The notes: generated by a model not told the origin, from the sequence alone. A stretch of 64,000 nt of DNA from CAZHEV01 sp964531335 [NCBI: uncultured bacterium] (GCA_964531335.1 CAZHEV010000006.1:1-64000); one strand, 5' to 3'; positions 44,153 to 59,756 are shown, counted from the stretch's first letter. Made by a program: numbers and translations.

Positions 44153-47100
44153 ATGATCCGGAAGAGCTCCCCCTTGCCCGCCTTGGCGCCGCTATTGCCG
44201 GTGCTGGTGCTGGTGCTCCTCCCGGGCGCACTTCAAGCACAGGCTCAGGGAAGGAAAGTAGCCCCCGAGGTCTACAAGGCCGCCGAAGAGGCCGGCTTCG
44301 TCCGCGTAAACGTGGCGCTGGAGGCTCGTCACGGGCACCGGCCGCCGCACCTGCCTTCCGCTCCCGGAGAACGAAGGAGCGCGCGCAAGGCGTATCTCTC
44401 CGAGCTCAAGCGATTCCACCGCGACAGCCAGTCCAGGGCCCTGGCCCTGATCGAGGGGCTGAAGGCCCGCGGCCATGCCCGTGACGTCAGGGCGCTCTGG
44501 ATAGCCAACATCATCTCGCTTTCGGCCTCCGCGGAGGCGATCTCCGCGATATCCCGGCTGGAAGAGGTCGTCGGCGTCTCCCCGGATGTGCCCAGGCACG
44601 TGCTGGGACCGGGGGGCGAGATCGGACCCACCCTCGACGAGGTCGCCTGGGGAGTCAGCGCGATAGGTGCGGACAGGGTCTGGAGCGAGCTGGGGGTCAG
44701 GGGCTCGGGCGTCCTAATAGCGATGCTCGATACCGGCGTAGACTACACTCACTCCGACCTCCAGGGGCGCATGTGGAGCAACCAGGGGGAGATCCCGGCG
44801 AACGGGATAGACGACGACGGCAACGGCTACATAGACGACAGCCTGGGATACGACTTCGCGGACGCGGACGGAGACCCGATGGATGACGACGGGCACGGCA
44901 CCATCACAGCGGGCATAGCCGCCGGCGACGGCACCGGCGGCACCTGCACCGGCGTCGCGCCCGGCGCGTCGATCATGGCCTGCAAGGTGCTGACAAACGG
45001 CATGGGGATCGAGTCCTCGTCATGGGAGGCCGTGCAGTACGCGGTGGAGCACGGGGCCGACGTCATCAATCTCAGCATAGGGTGGATCCAGTGCGTCCAC
45101 AATCCTTCACGCGGCATGTGGCGCAGCGTACTGGAGAACGCCATGGAGGCCGGCGTGGTCGTGTGCGCGGCGGCCGGAAACGAGGGCAACGCGATGGGCG
45201 AGGCCTACTACTGCGCCCCACCCTACAATATCCGCACCCCGGGGGACGTCCCGGGAGTGATAACGGCGGGGGCGGTGAGAGAGTCGGGCGAGGTGGCCCT
45301 GTTCTCGAGCAGAGGCCCCGTGACCTGGCAGTACGAGTCCCCTTACTACGATCACCCCTATCCTCCCGGCTTCCCGAAGCCGGACCTTTGCGCGCCGGGG
45401 GCGAAGGTCAACTCGACGGTCTTGGGCGGCGGATACAGCGGCGACTACTGGTCCGGTACGTCCACCGCGACGCCCTACGTAGCCGGGGCGGCGGCGCTTA
45501 TGGTGGAGAGCGCCCCCACGGCGAAGCCGGAGGTCATAAAACAGTACATGCTGGACCACGCGATACCTCTGAGCGAGAGCCCGGAGATGGCCGGCCACGG
45601 AATGTTGGACGCATACGAGTCCGTTTCGGCCATCCGGCAGGCCGACCTCGTCGCGCCGGAAGCCATAACGGACCTGGCCGCCACGCCGGGACCCGGTCCG
45701 GACGAGGTGACGCTGCACTGGACGGCTCCCGGCGACGACGGGACGGACGGCGCCGCTCTCTACTACGACGTGCGCTACGCCGCGGAGGACGCCGGCCCGA
45801 TCGACAGCCAGGCCGCCTGGGAGTCGGCTGAGGAGGCCTCCGGCGAGCCGGCTCCGGCCGAGGGGGGATCGATCCAAGCGATGAGAATCGCGGGCCTGAC
45901 ACCGGGGGCGGGCTACTATTTCGCGGTGAGGGCGGTGGATGACTTCTCCAACATGTCCGGCCTGTCCAACAGCCCCCACAGCGCGACGGGGGCGTACTTC
46001 TTCTTCGCGCAAGATCAGCATACGGAGGCGGGCGTCGTGATCTCGGGCGCCCTATCCGACCTGGAGGAGTCAGACGACGCTTACCTGATCCTCGAAGAGC
46101 AAGAGATCAAGATCGGCAAGCCGTCGCGTCGCCACGACGAGCTCATACACACGTGGGAGTTCACTGTGCCGGGAGGTTATTCAGATCTGCTGTTCTCCGT
46201 GGAGGCGCACCATAGCGAGAACTCCGACTACGAGGACTTCATCTTCTCGTTCTCGGAAGACGGCGTCGAGTACGGCGCCCTCCTGACGGTCACCAAGACA
46301 GAGGATGACGGCCAGGCCCAGACTGCGCCCCTCCCGGCCGGACTCTCGGGGACGGTCTATATAAGGTTGGAGGATACGGGCCGCTCCGAGGGCCAGAGAA
46401 ACAAAAACGTTATCTACGTGGACAGGCTCGTCCTCAGAGGGGGCATCTCCGGCGACGCGAGCCCGCCCTTGTTCGCGGGGCTCGTCGGCGCGGTGGACAC
46501 CGGGGCCGGTGGCGAGGTCGATCTGTTCTGGAGCGACGCGGTGGACCTGGAAGGGTCCGAGCCTATCACCTACAATGTCTATCAGGCGACGGCCCCGGGC
46601 GGACATGACTACGGCCTGCCCGATTGCAGCACAGGGAACACCTGCGCCACGATCACCGGCCTCGAGGACGGCACCGCCTATTACTTCGTGGTGCGCGCCA
46701 AGGACTCCGCCGGCAACGAGGACGGCAACTGCGTCGAGCTATCCGTCACTCCCACCGCGCCTTCCGTCACCGTGCTCTTCGTGAAAGATATCGATGTAAA
46801 GGTCCGGAACAGGGACGGGTGCTGGAAGGCCGGCGCATCGGTCGCTATGGAAGCGGAGGGCGGCTCCGCCGGGGGCGCCACGGTGACCGGGGAGTGGTTC
46901 CTCAACGGCCGGCCCCTCTCTCAGGTCTCGGCCACGGCTTCGGATGACGGCTTGGCTTATCTGCCTTCCCCCTGCGTGCCCGCCGAGCCGGGCGACGTGT
47001 TCGCGTTCGTGGTGCAGGACATCGTCGCCGAAGGTTGTGTTTACGATCCCTCTAAGAACATAGAGTCGGAGGATAGCGCCGTGGTCGAGGAGATCATCGA

Positions 47101-47410
47101 GCGCGGCACTCTCGCATCGCAAGTCGGCCCCGGAGACCCCGTGTCCCTCTCGGCGCCTCGCACAGTCGGATCGAAGAGCTTCAGGTTCGATCTCACTCTG
47201 GCGACGAAGCTGACTCTCTCAGCCCGGATTTACGACGCCTCCGGAAGGTTGATCCGGCGCCTTGCCGAAGGGACGGCGGGCCCGGGGCCGCGACGGCTGA
47301 CATGGGACGGGAGCACGTCCAGCGGGCGCAGAGCTCCCCCGGGCGTCTACTACTACAGGATCGTCGCGGGCCCTCTCGACGAAAAGGGCAAACTGATACT
47401 GGTGCGCTGA
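44153..47410 (+). CDS. Secreted subtilisin-like serine protease (S8) with FN3 and FlgD-like domains
   Basis: A 1085-residue exported protease. A signal peptide (ALAPLLPVLVLVLLPGALQAQA) precedes an inhibitor-type propeptide region. The catalytic domain has Asp193 (IAMLDTGVDYTHSDL), His248 (DDGHGTITAG) and Ser437 (WSGTSTATPYVAG). Fibronectin-III-like domains follow (about 500-620 and 775-865), with a jelly-roll-like part between them. A C-terminal FlgD-like Ig domain ends LTWDGSTSSGRRAPPGVYYYRI. The FlgD-like end is common in large secreted proteins of Eisenbacteria-type and related phyla and may serve sorting or anchoring. It is preceded by a consensus promoter and GGAGTAG, so it is probably strongly expressed. 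Confidence 0.93.
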   Translation: MIRKSSPLPALAPLLPVLVLVLLPGALQAQAQGRKVAPEVYKAAEEAGFVRVNVALEARHGHRPPHLPSAPGERRSARKAYLSELKRFHRDSQSRALALIEGLKARGHARDVRALWIANIISLSASAEAISAISRLEEVVGVSPDVPRHVLGPGGEIGPTLDEVAWGVSAIGADRVWSELGVRGSGVLIAMLDTGVDYTHSDLQGRMWSNQGEIPANGIDDDGNGYIDDSLGYDFADADGDPMDDDGHGTITAGIAAGDGTGGTCTGVAPGASIMACKVLTNGMGIESSSWEAVQYAVEHGADVINLSIGWIQCVHNPSRGMWRSVLENAMEAGVVVCAAAGNEGNAMGEAYYCAPPYNIRTPGDVPGVITAGAVRESGEVALFSSRGPVTWQYESPYYDHPYPPGFPKPDLCAPGAKVNSTVLGGGYSGDYWSGTSTATPYVAGAAALMVESAPTAKPEVIKQYMLDHAIPLSESPEMAGHGMLDAYESVSAIRQADLVAPEAITDLAATPGPGPDEVTLHWTAPGDDGTDGAALYYDVRYAAEDAGPIDSQAAWESAEEASGEPAPAEGGSIQAMRIAGLTPGAGYYFAVRAVDDFSNMSGLSNSPHSATGAYFFFAQDQHTEAGVVISGALSDLEESDDAYLILEEQEIKIGKPSRRHDELIHTWEFTVPGGYSDLLFSVEAHHSENSDYEDFIFSFSEDGVEYGALLTVTKTEDDGQAQTAPLPAGLSGTVYIRLEDTGRSEGQRNKNVIYVDRLVLRGGISGDASPPLFAGLVGAVDTGAGGEVDLFWSDAVDLEGSEPITYNVYQATAPGGHDYGLPDCSTGNTCATITGLEDGTAYYFVVRAKDSAGNEDGNCVELSVTPTAPSVTVLFVKDIDVKVRNRDGCWKAGASVAMEAEGGSAGGATVTGEWFLNGRPLSQVSATASDDGLAYLPSPCVPAEPGDVFAFVVQDIVAEGCVYDPSKNIESEDSAVVEEIIERGTLASQVGPGDPVSLSAPRTVGSKSFRFDLTLATKLTLSARIYDASGRLIRRLAEGTAGPGPRRLTWDGSTSSGRRAPPGVYYYRIVAGPLDEKGKLILVR

Positions 47411-47520
47411 CTCTTCGTTCAGCTCTCCACGAGGCATTCACGCGGGCGGGCCCAATCGGGATAGGGGCGGCGGACAGGCTCCGGCGGCCCCTTCGAGGCC
47501 GGGGTGGATCCGGGCGCCGG

Positions 47521-48177
47521 CTACCGGCGCTTTTCCATTATCAACCCGGCCGCCTCCTCGGCCTTGGCCACGTGTGCCTCCGCGTCCAGCTTCGGGACGT
47601 TTATGGTTATCGAGAACATGGCATCGCCGTCGAGGAAAGTGAGCACCGGCCGCGCGCCGTCGGTCTCCACCAAGATGGCGCCGTCGCCCAAGCCGGGGAT
47701 CTCCGTCACGCGGCCTTCCATCCTGCTGAAACTCGAGGTGATCCTGGTCCAGTAGCGCCTATCGCTCTCGCGCCTGTACAGGCTGTCCCTGTAGGTCGTT
47801 ATCCAATTGTTGAAGAGCATGCCCGCGTCAGGCACCGGAGCGCCCTCGAGCTGATAGACCTTCTTGTACGCGGCGGCGATAGTGGAGTCGGTGTTGACCG
47901 TCAATGCGATCTGAGGCAGCCCTTTCATGATGTCGAGGCCTGAGTCGGGGTCGTATATGCCCACGTAGATGCACTGGCGGTTCTCCGGGTGGCTCTCCAC
48001 CTTATCCACCGGCCCGCCCAGTATTTCCGCGGCTTCCTCCTCGGTCAGAAAGCGACACGCGTCCAGCTCCGTCGAGCCGTCGCCGTCAGCCTCTACGGCG
48101 CCGGCGGACAGGGGTGGGCTCCATGCAAGTAGCAGCGCCGCCGCCGCTGAAATCAAAATCGGCCTGAGATGCTTCAT
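47521..48177 (-). CDS. Secreted protein of unknown function (DUF3558-like)
   Basis: A 218-residue protein with a signal peptide (ILISAAAALLLAWSPPLSAGA). The mature part opens with ACRFLTEEEAAEILGGPVDKVES, resembling the DUF3558-type pattern in which a Cys and an acidic helix precede a small alpha/beta domain. A second Cys (QCIYVG) about 30 residues on may form a disulphide. No catalytic motif is visible. It is transcribed towards the end of the protease gene and away from glgE. Confidence 0.6.
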   Translation of the reverse strand: MKHLRPILISAAAALLLAWSPPLSAGAVEADGDGSTELDACRFLTEEEAAEILGGPVDKVESHPENRQCIYVGIYDPDSGLDIMKGLPQIALTVNTDSTIAAAYKKVYQLEGAPVPDAGMLFNNWITTYRDSLYRRESDRRYWTRITSSFSRMEGRVTEIPGLGDGAILVETDGARPVLTFLDGDAMFSITINVPKLDAEAHVAKAEEAAGLIMEKRR

Positions 48178-48486
48178 ACAATCACTCCTTCCTAATCCAT
48201 AGTATCAAAAACCCGGGCCGGAGCCAAAGTCATGTAATATACCGCAAGAAGCGCGGGCGGCTATGCGCCCATCGGCGGTCCGTCGCTTTGGAGAAACGAA
48301 ACGGGCGCGATAGGGGCGGCGAAGGCCGCGGCGCGGGCCTCTTCGGCGCGGCGACTCGCCGGACTGCAAAGCTGTTGCAAGCTTTTTGTAGTATTGTATC
48401 CTATAGGGCAAACGCTCTGTTGGCATGCGAGTCGTTGCCTCGACTTGTTCTTTTTTTCAGGGCCGGTTCCGAGGGGAAACCACACC
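48178..48486. other. Divergent promoter region between the DUF3558-like gene and glgE
   Basis: A 309-base gap holding the glgE promoter (48375-48402). A six-base stem (AAAGCT/AGCTTT) overlaps its -35 element. The minus-strand promoter was not resolved. No gene is supported. Confidence 0.45.
48375..48402 (+). promoter_or_regulatory. Promoter of the glgE operon
   Basis: TTGCAA (48375-48380), a 16-base gap and TATCCT (48397-48402) in locally AT-rich DNA. Transcription would start near 48409, about 78 bases before the glgE ATG. Confidence 0.5.
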
Positions 48487-50472
48487 ATGGATGAGGAAAG
48501 AAGAAGGGTCATCATAGAGAACGTCCGGCCCGAGATAGACGCGGGCCGCTTTCCCATAAAGCGCGTGGCCGGCGAGGGCGTGATAGTGGAGGCCGACGTG
48601 TTCGCCGACGGGCACGATGTCCTGTCCTGCGCCGTGCTCTATCGCAAGGCGGGGGAGGATGCCTGGTCCGAGGCCCCGATGGTGCCTCTGCCGAACGATC
48701 GCCGGCGGGGACTGTTCAGGGTCGGGGAGATGGGCGGATACAGCTACACGGTGCTGGCCTGGGTGGACAGGTTCTTGTCCTGGCGCAGGGACCTGGAAAA
48801 GAAGGCTGATGCGGGCCAGGACGTGTCCGTGGATCTGATGGCGGGCGCGGAGCTCGTCGAGCGGACGATGCAGTCGGCGCCGGCCGCGGACTCCGCGGCC
48901 CTGAAGAAGTACCTCGACCTGCTTCGCTCCAAGGGCGGGCAACAGAAGAAAGTGGCCGCGGCCCTGGACGGGGCCCTGGCGGCGCTGATGGACAAGCTCT
49001 CGGAGAGGCGCCATCCCACCGTGTACGCGCGGGAGCTCGAGGTGGTGGTTGACAGGGAGCGGGCCCGCTTCAGCTCCTGGTATGAGATGTTCCCGCGTTC
49101 CACCGCCGGGGGGTCCGGCGCGCACGGCACCTTCAAGGACTGCGAGGCGCGCCTCGAGCGCATAGCGCGGATGGGCTTCGACGTGGTGTATTTCCCTCCG
49201 ATCCATCCGATAGGCCACACCCATCGAAAGGGCAAGAACAACACCGTCGGCGCCTCCCCCGAGGATGTGGGCAGCCCCTGGGCGATAGGGTCAAAGGACG
49301 GAGGGCACAAGTCGGTGCACCCCGACCTCGGCACCATGGATGACTTCGAGCGGCTCGTGTCGAAGGCCCGCGATCACGGGATCGAGGTGTCCATAGACAT
49401 CGCCTTTCAGTGCTCCCCGGATCACCCGTACGTCCGGGAGCACCCGGAGTGGTTCCTCATGAGACCCGACGGCACGGTGCAGTACGCCGAGAACCCGCCC
49501 AAGAAGTACGAGGACATATACCCTCTGAACTTCGACACGGACAGCCGCCGGGAGCTGTGGGAGGAGCTCAAGAGCGTCTTTCTCTTCTGGATAGACAAGG
49601 GCGTGCGGATCTTCCGCGTGGACAACCCACACACCAAGCCGTTCCGCTTCTGGGAGTGGGTGATAGGCGAGATCAAGAGGGATCACCCGGAGACCATCTT
49701 CCTCTCCGAGGCTTTCACCAGGCCGAGGGTCATGCACTACCTGGCCAAGCTGGGATTCACCCAGTCCTACACGTACTTCACCTGGAGAAACACCAAGTGG
49801 GAACTCACGGAGTACTTCCACGAGCTCACCCAGGGCGAGGGCCGCGAGTACCTGCGGCCGAACCTCTGGCCGAACACACCGGACATCCTCGGCGAGTACC
49901 TCCAGACAGGCGGCCGGCCCGCCTTCATGATACGCCTGGTGCTCGCGGCGACGATGGGCGCAAGCTACGGGATCTACGGGCCGCCCTTCGAGCTCTGCGA
50001 GAACACGCCCCTTAGGCCGGGGAGCGAGGAATACCTCAACTCGGAGAAATACGAGATCAGGCACTGGGACCTGGACGCGCCTCACTCGCTCAAGGACTTC
50101 ATCGCCAGGATGAACCGCATCCGCGGAGAAAACCCCGCCTTGCAGGAGGATTGGAATCTAAGGTTTTGCCCCATAGACAACGATCAGATGATCTGTTACA
50201 GCAAGCATACGGAGGACTTGGAGGACGTCATATTGGTGGTCGTCAACCTCGATCCTCATCACAGGCACTCGGGCTGGGTGGACCTTCCCATGGCGGACCT
50301 CGGCCTGGACGACCAGAACCCGTACCAGGTGCACGACATGCTGAGCGAGGCCCGCTACCTGTGGCAAGGTCCCAGGAACTACGTTGAGCTCGACCCCCAG
50401 GCGGTTCCCGCTCATATCTTCCGCATCCGGCGCAAGATGAGGACGGAGAGGGACTTCGACTACTACCTTTGA
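48487..50472 (+). CDS. glgE: Alpha-1,4-glucan:maltose-1-phosphate maltosyltransferase GlgE
   Basis: A 661-residue GH13 enzyme of GlgE length. The N-terminal beta domain (about 1-110) and helical insert (about 110-200) precede the TIM barrel. Predicted nucleophile Asp379 (IFRVDNPHTKPF) and acid/base Glu408 (FLSEAFTRP) are 29 residues apart, as in characterised GlgE. FTQSYTYFTWRN and the C-terminal HHRHSGWVDLP are also typical. It extends linear alpha-1,4-glucan with maltose units from maltose-1-phosphate. GAGGGG precedes the ATG. The product of the next gene supplies the substrate. Confidence 0.95.
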   Translation: MDEERRRVIIENVRPEIDAGRFPIKRVAGEGVIVEADVFADGHDVLSCAVLYRKAGEDAWSEAPMVPLPNDRRRGLFRVGEMGGYSYTVLAWVDRFLSWRRDLEKKADAGQDVSVDLMAGAELVERTMQSAPAADSAALKKYLDLLRSKGGQQKKVAAALDGALAALMDKLSERRHPTVYARELEVVVDRERARFSSWYEMFPRSTAGGSGAHGTFKDCEARLERIARMGFDVVYFPPIHPIGHTHRKGKNNTVGASPEDVGSPWAIGSKDGGHKSVHPDLGTMDDFERLVSKARDHGIEVSIDIAFQCSPDHPYVREHPEWFLMRPDGTVQYAENPPKKYEDIYPLNFDTDSRRELWEELKSVFLFWIDKGVRIFRVDNPHTKPFRFWEWVIGEIKRDHPETIFLSEAFTRPRVMHYLAKLGFTQSYTYFTWRNTKWELTEYFHELTQGEGREYLRPNLWPNTPDILGEYLQTGGRPAFMIRLVLAATMGASYGIYGPPFELCENTPLRPGSEEYLNSEKYEIRHWDLDAPHSLKDFIARMNRIRGENPALQEDWNLRFCPIDNDQMICYSKHTEDLEDVILVVVNLDPHHRHSGWVDLPMADLGLDDQNPYQVHDMLSEARYLWQGPRNYVELDPQAVPAHIFRIRRKMRTERDFDYYL

Positions 50473-50525
50473 TCCGGTGTCGGGCCCGTAGGGCGGGACA
50501 TCACGATGCGAGGAGCTCTTTTTGC

Positions 50526-53876
<3,351 letters not shown>

Positions 53877-53905
53877 GGCCAGCGCTGAAGAAGGAGTGAT
53901 TCTGC

Positions 53906-55852
<1,947 letters not shown>

Positions 55853-56010
55853 GGCGGGTGCCGCGCGCGGCGCGGCCGTGGGCGGCGGAGAGGGCTTTCC
55901 CTTTTCGGCTGGATCGCTTCAAGGCGCGGGCCCGGCCGTTCGCCACGTGTGCCGGGCTGAACGAGGTCGCCGGCCTTCGGGCCCATCACGCGAAAGGGCC
56001 TTGCCGGTCG

Positions 56011-56027
56011 CCCCGTATTCTACGGGG
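56011..56027. terminator. Bidirectional terminator between glgB and pntB
   Basis: CCCCGTA (56011-56017) pairs with TACGGGG (56021-56027) over TTC, with CCGG on both sides extending the stem. It lies between the two converging genes. No T-tract, so weak. Confidence 0.35.
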
Positions 56028-56037
56028 CCGGACTCGC

Positions 56038-57426
56038 CTACGGCTGTTTGAGGACTCCCACGATGTCGGTGACCATCTTCTTGGCGTCGCCGAAGAGCAT
56101 CATCGTCTTGTCCCCGTAGAAAAGCTCGTTGTCCACGCCCGCGAAGCCCGCGCTCAGGCTGCGCTTGACGATCATCACGGTCTTGGCCTGGTCCACGTTG
56201 AGGATGGGCATCCCGTACAGGGCGCAGTCTTTCTTGTACCTGGCCGCCGGGTTTATCACGTCGTTAGCGCCTATGACCAGGGCGACGTCGGTGTTCTGGA
56301 AGTCGTCGTTTATGGCGTCCATCTCGAAGAGCTGGTCGTAAGGCACGTTCGCCTCCGCGAGCAGCACGTTCATGTGGCCCGGCATGCGGCCCGCCACCGG
56401 GTGAATGGCGTACCTGACGTTCACGCCCTCCTTGGCGACCAGCGTGGCCATCTCCTGGAGGATGTGCTGCGCCTGCGCCACGGCCAGCCCGTAGCCGGGC
56501 ACTATGATGACCGAGCTCGCGCTCTGGAGCATCATCGCCGCGTCCTCGGCGGTGTACCGCGTGACCTGCTTGCGCTCGCCTGCGCCGACGTCGGTGCCCA
56601 GCTCGACGCCGACCTTGCCGAAGAGCACGTTGGTGAGGCTGCGGTTCATGGCCTTGCACATTATGTTGGTGAGTATTATCCCCGAGGCCCCCACCAGGGC
56701 GCCGCTTACGATGAGCACGTTGTTGCTGAGGACGAATCCCGTCATGGCGGCCGCCAAGCCCGAGTAAGAGTTCAAGAGCGATATGACCACGGGCATGTCG
56801 GCCCCGCCTATGGGGATCACGAGAAGCACGCCCAGCAAAGCGGCCGCGGCGGTCACCACGAAGAGCGGGTTCGCGCCTCCGACGCCGATCACGAAGAGTG
56901 CCCCGACCGCCACAGTGCCCACCAGGAGGAACAGGTTGAGGGGCGTCTGGAACGGATAGACGACCGGCGAGCTCCTGACGATGCCCTGGAGCTTGCCGAA
57001 GGCTACGAGACTTCCGGTGAAGGTGAGCGTGCCTATGAGGAGACTGAGAACGAGCGTGACGCTTTCGTTGGTCACGAGATGGACCTCTCCCCCGTGACCC
57101 AGCTTGAGATAGTAGTCGGCCATCGCCACGAGGGCGGAGGCGCCTCCTCCGAAGCCGTTGAAGATGGCGACCATCTGCGGCATGGCCGTCATCTGCACCT
57201 TCTTGGCGGACACGGCGCCAATCGCCCCGCCAACGATCACTCCGGCGATAATGAAAGTGAAGTCCACGATCTGTCTATCGAGGAGGGTGACCACTATCGC
57301 CAGGAGCATGCCCATCGCCGCGAGGCGATTTCCGCGCCGTGCCGTCTTAGGTGAACTCAGGTTCTTCAGGCCGAAGATGAAGAACACGGCCGATACAAGA
57401 TATGCTAGATATGTAATGTTCTGCAT
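56038..57426 (-). CDS. pntB: NAD(P) transhydrogenase subunit beta
   Basis: A 462-residue protein. About nine membrane helices (1-275) are followed by a soluble NADP(H)-binding domain III (about 285-462) with VIIVPGYGLAVAQAQHILQEM, YAIHPVAGRMPGHMNVLLAEA and IGANDVINPAA. It couples proton flow to hydride transfer from NADH to NADP+. Its start lies eight bases after the pntAB stop. The family and length match well. Confidence 0.96.
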   Translation of the reverse strand: MQNITYLAYLVSAVFFIFGLKNLSSPKTARRGNRLAAMGMLLAIVVTLLDRQIVDFTFIIAGVIVGGAIGAVSAKKVQMTAMPQMVAIFNGFGGGASALVAMADYYLKLGHGGEVHLVTNESVTLVLSLLIGTLTFTGSLVAFGKLQGIVRSSPVVYPFQTPLNLFLLVGTVAVGALFVIGVGGANPLFVVTAAAALLGVLLVIPIGGADMPVVISLLNSYSGLAAAMTGFVLSNNVLIVSGALVGASGIILTNIMCKAMNRSLTNVLFGKVGVELGTDVGAGERKQVTRYTAEDAAMMLQSASSVIIVPGYGLAVAQAQHILQEMATLVAKEGVNVRYAIHPVAGRMPGHMNVLLAEANVPYDQLFEMDAINDDFQNTDVALVIGANDVINPAARYKKDCALYGMPILNVDQAKTVMIVKRSLSAGFAGVDNELFYGDKTMMLFGDAKKMVTDIVGVLKQP

Positions 57427-57433
57427 CCGGCCG

Positions 57434-57724
<291 letters not shown>

Positions 57725-57840
57725 CTAAACCCACCTCCGGGAGAGGCTCCGTCCATTGACCGTCGGGAATCTCCGTGGACTCTACGGCGAAAGTCGCGCC
57801 GCCCGCTCCGCCAACGACGGCGGCCGACCGCGGCTTCGCT

Positions 57841-58989
57841 CTACTTGAAGCTGCCCTTTACCATCTCGCTGACCAGCTCGCCGTCCCTGGTCACGCAGCA
57901 GTCCTTTGTGATCTCGTCCTCGAAGTCAGGCTTTCTGTCCTCGGCCTGATAGACATGTTTGAGAAGGTTCGTCAGGTTCTTCGAGTACATCTGGCTCGCG
58001 TGGACAGGCATGCCGGCAGGCAGGTTGATCGGCCCGATTATCGTGACGCCGTGCTCGCGCACCACCTCGCCCGCGCGGGTTAGCTCGCAGTTTCCGCCCT
58101 GCTCGGCCGCCAGATCGACGATCACGGCCCCGCTTCGCATGGTCTTGACCATATCGGCCGTCACCAGAACAGGGGCCTTCTTGCCGAAGACCTGCGCGGT
58201 CGAGATGAGCACGTCCGTCCTGGGCAGCCTGGAGCCTATCGCCTCCATCTCCTTCTTTATGAATTCCTCCGACATCTCCTTCGCGTACCCGCCCTTGGTC
58301 TCAGCGTCCTCCGGAAGCTCCATCTCCACGAACCGGGCGCCCAGGCTCTCGATCTGCTCCTTGACCGCAATCCTGGTGTCGAAGGCCTCGACCTTGGCGC
58401 CGAGCCGCTTTGCCGTGGCGATGGCCTGTAGCCCCGCCACACCGGCCCCTATGATGAGCGCGTTTGCCGGGGGGACGGTGCCCGCCGCGGTCATGAGAAG
58501 CGGGAAGAACTTGCCGAAATGCTCCGTGGCCATCAAGACGGCCTTGTAGCCGGCCACGGTGCTCATGGAGCTCAGCGCGTCCATGCTCTGGGCCCTGGTG
58601 ATGCGCGGGAGCAGCTCGAGCGAGAAGGCCATGACCTTCTTGGCGACGAGCTTGTCCACGAGCTCCTTGTTGCCCATGGGCGAAAGCAGGCCGAAGAGGG
58701 TGGCGCCCTCTTTCATGAGATCTATCTCATGCGCGCCGGCGGCCTCGCTCTGAATCGGCGGCCGGACCTTCACAACGAGGTCCGCCTCGCCGTACAGGGA
58801 CTTCGCGTCGGGGAGGATCTCCGCTTCGGCCTTCTTGTACTCCTCGTCGCCGAAGTGAGCGCCTTCGCCCGCGCCGCTTTCGACGACCACCTTGGCGCCC
58901 AGATTCGAGAGATCCTTCACCATGGACGGGACAATGGCCACGCGGGTCTCGCCGGGGACTATCTCACGAGGTATCCCGATCTTTTCCAT
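57841..58989 (-). CDS. pntAA: NAD(P) transhydrogenase subunit alpha, NAD-binding part
   Basis: A 382-residue soluble domain I with the alanine-dehydrogenase-like fold. MEKIGIPREIVPGETRVAIVP opens it, and the Rossmann motif is IIGAGVAGLQAIATAKRLGAKVEAFDTR. The RQD-loop region has diverged. ATG at 58989 was preferred to GTG at 58998 for Shine-Dalgarno spacing. The gap to pntAB is 116 bases, longer than the rest of the operon, so it may hold an extra signal. Confidence 0.94.
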   Translation of the reverse strand: MEKIGIPREIVPGETRVAIVPSMVKDLSNLGAKVVVESGAGEGAHFGDEEYKKAEAEILPDAKSLYGEADLVVKVRPPIQSEAAGAHEIDLMKEGATLFGLLSPMGNKELVDKLVAKKVMAFSLELLPRITRAQSMDALSSMSTVAGYKAVLMATEHFGKFFPLLMTAAGTVPPANALIIGAGVAGLQAIATAKRLGAKVEAFDTRIAVKEQIESLGARFVEMELPEDAETKGGYAKEMSEEFIKKEMEAIGSRLPRTDVLISTAQVFGKKAPVLVTADMVKTMRSGAVIVDLAAEQGGNCELTRAGEVVREHGVTIIGPINLPAGMPVHASQMYSKNLTNLLKHVYQAEDRKPDFEDEITKDCCVTRDGELVSEMVKGSFK

Positions 58990-59756
58990 ATCGCGCACCT
59001 TCTTGATGTCGATTCAGGGAAAGGCCTGTGGCGGGCGGTCTTCGAGCCTTCCAACCTATCCCAACCAGTGAATCCTAATGCCGCAACCTAGCACGGTGGG
59101 GGAAACCGCGCAAGGCCAATCCACGATGTCCGACTGGCGTCTTCCCGAGCCCCCGGGGCTCCCGCCGGCGCCAGGACCGCTGGATGGCAGAGCGGCGGCG
59201 GGGAAGCCGCTAGGGTGCTAGTTTGCGCCCTCTCCCGGGGTGGCCCTTGGGGGCGGGTGGAAAATACTCGAGTCGCCTGACCTGGCAACCATGAAGGGAT
59301 TATTTCCCCTTGGACAGAGCGGCTCTATGGACGTGCCCGGTTGTTCTCGCCCACCGGCGGCGCCTGTGATAGACTATGGTGTTGGAACGTCCTGCAACCT
59401 CGATGGCAAGAAACGGCCCCCAAATGCCGAAGGCTTAGGTCGGGGGCCTCATCCTGTTGAAGTGCGGCCCGCGTTTCTGCAGCTTGAGAACCGGCAAGCC
59501 CCCTTAAGCCTACAACTGCAGCAAGGAAGCCGAGCTAGTCAAGCCAGCGGCTGTCTTAGAGCCCGCACCGCCCCCCGATGGGCAGGTTTCGGCGATGGGC
59601 AAGGCGGCCCCTTGGAGACTACGGGGAGCGTCCTAAGAGCCTGCCGGGCAGGCCGGCGGTTGCCTGATCAAGCACTCGAGCCGATCGGGTCGCGCCTGCA
59701 CACCCCCGGGAGGCCCGGAGCCCAGGAGGCCCCGGCGAGGAGGAACGAGGACACAC
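58990..59756. other. Intergenic region between pntAA and the phosphatase-family cluster
   Basis: About 770 bases without a supported gene, divergent between pntAA and the plus-strand cluster. It should hold both promoters; none is clear to me. The section 59415-59521 can form competing helices (separate entry). Confidence 0.4.
59415..59521 (+). ncRNA. Candidate structured RNA or regulatory leader
   Basis: GGGGGCC (59442-59448) can pair with GGCCCCC (59415-59421), or its first six bases can pair with GCCCCC (59498-59503). The second pairing extends through AGGCTTA (59431-59437) with TAAGCCT (59505-59511). The two folds exclude each other. Upstream of the phosphatase-family genes this could be a leader switch. 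CCTTAAG resembles a conserved part of 6S RNA but I could not fit that fold. No T-tract follows. Confidence 0.3.

Noticed and set aside
59431-59530. 6S RNA
   Set aside because: CCTTAAGCC followed by ACTGCAG is reminiscent of 6S RNA, but the long rod with a central bubble could not be built from the flanking sequence.
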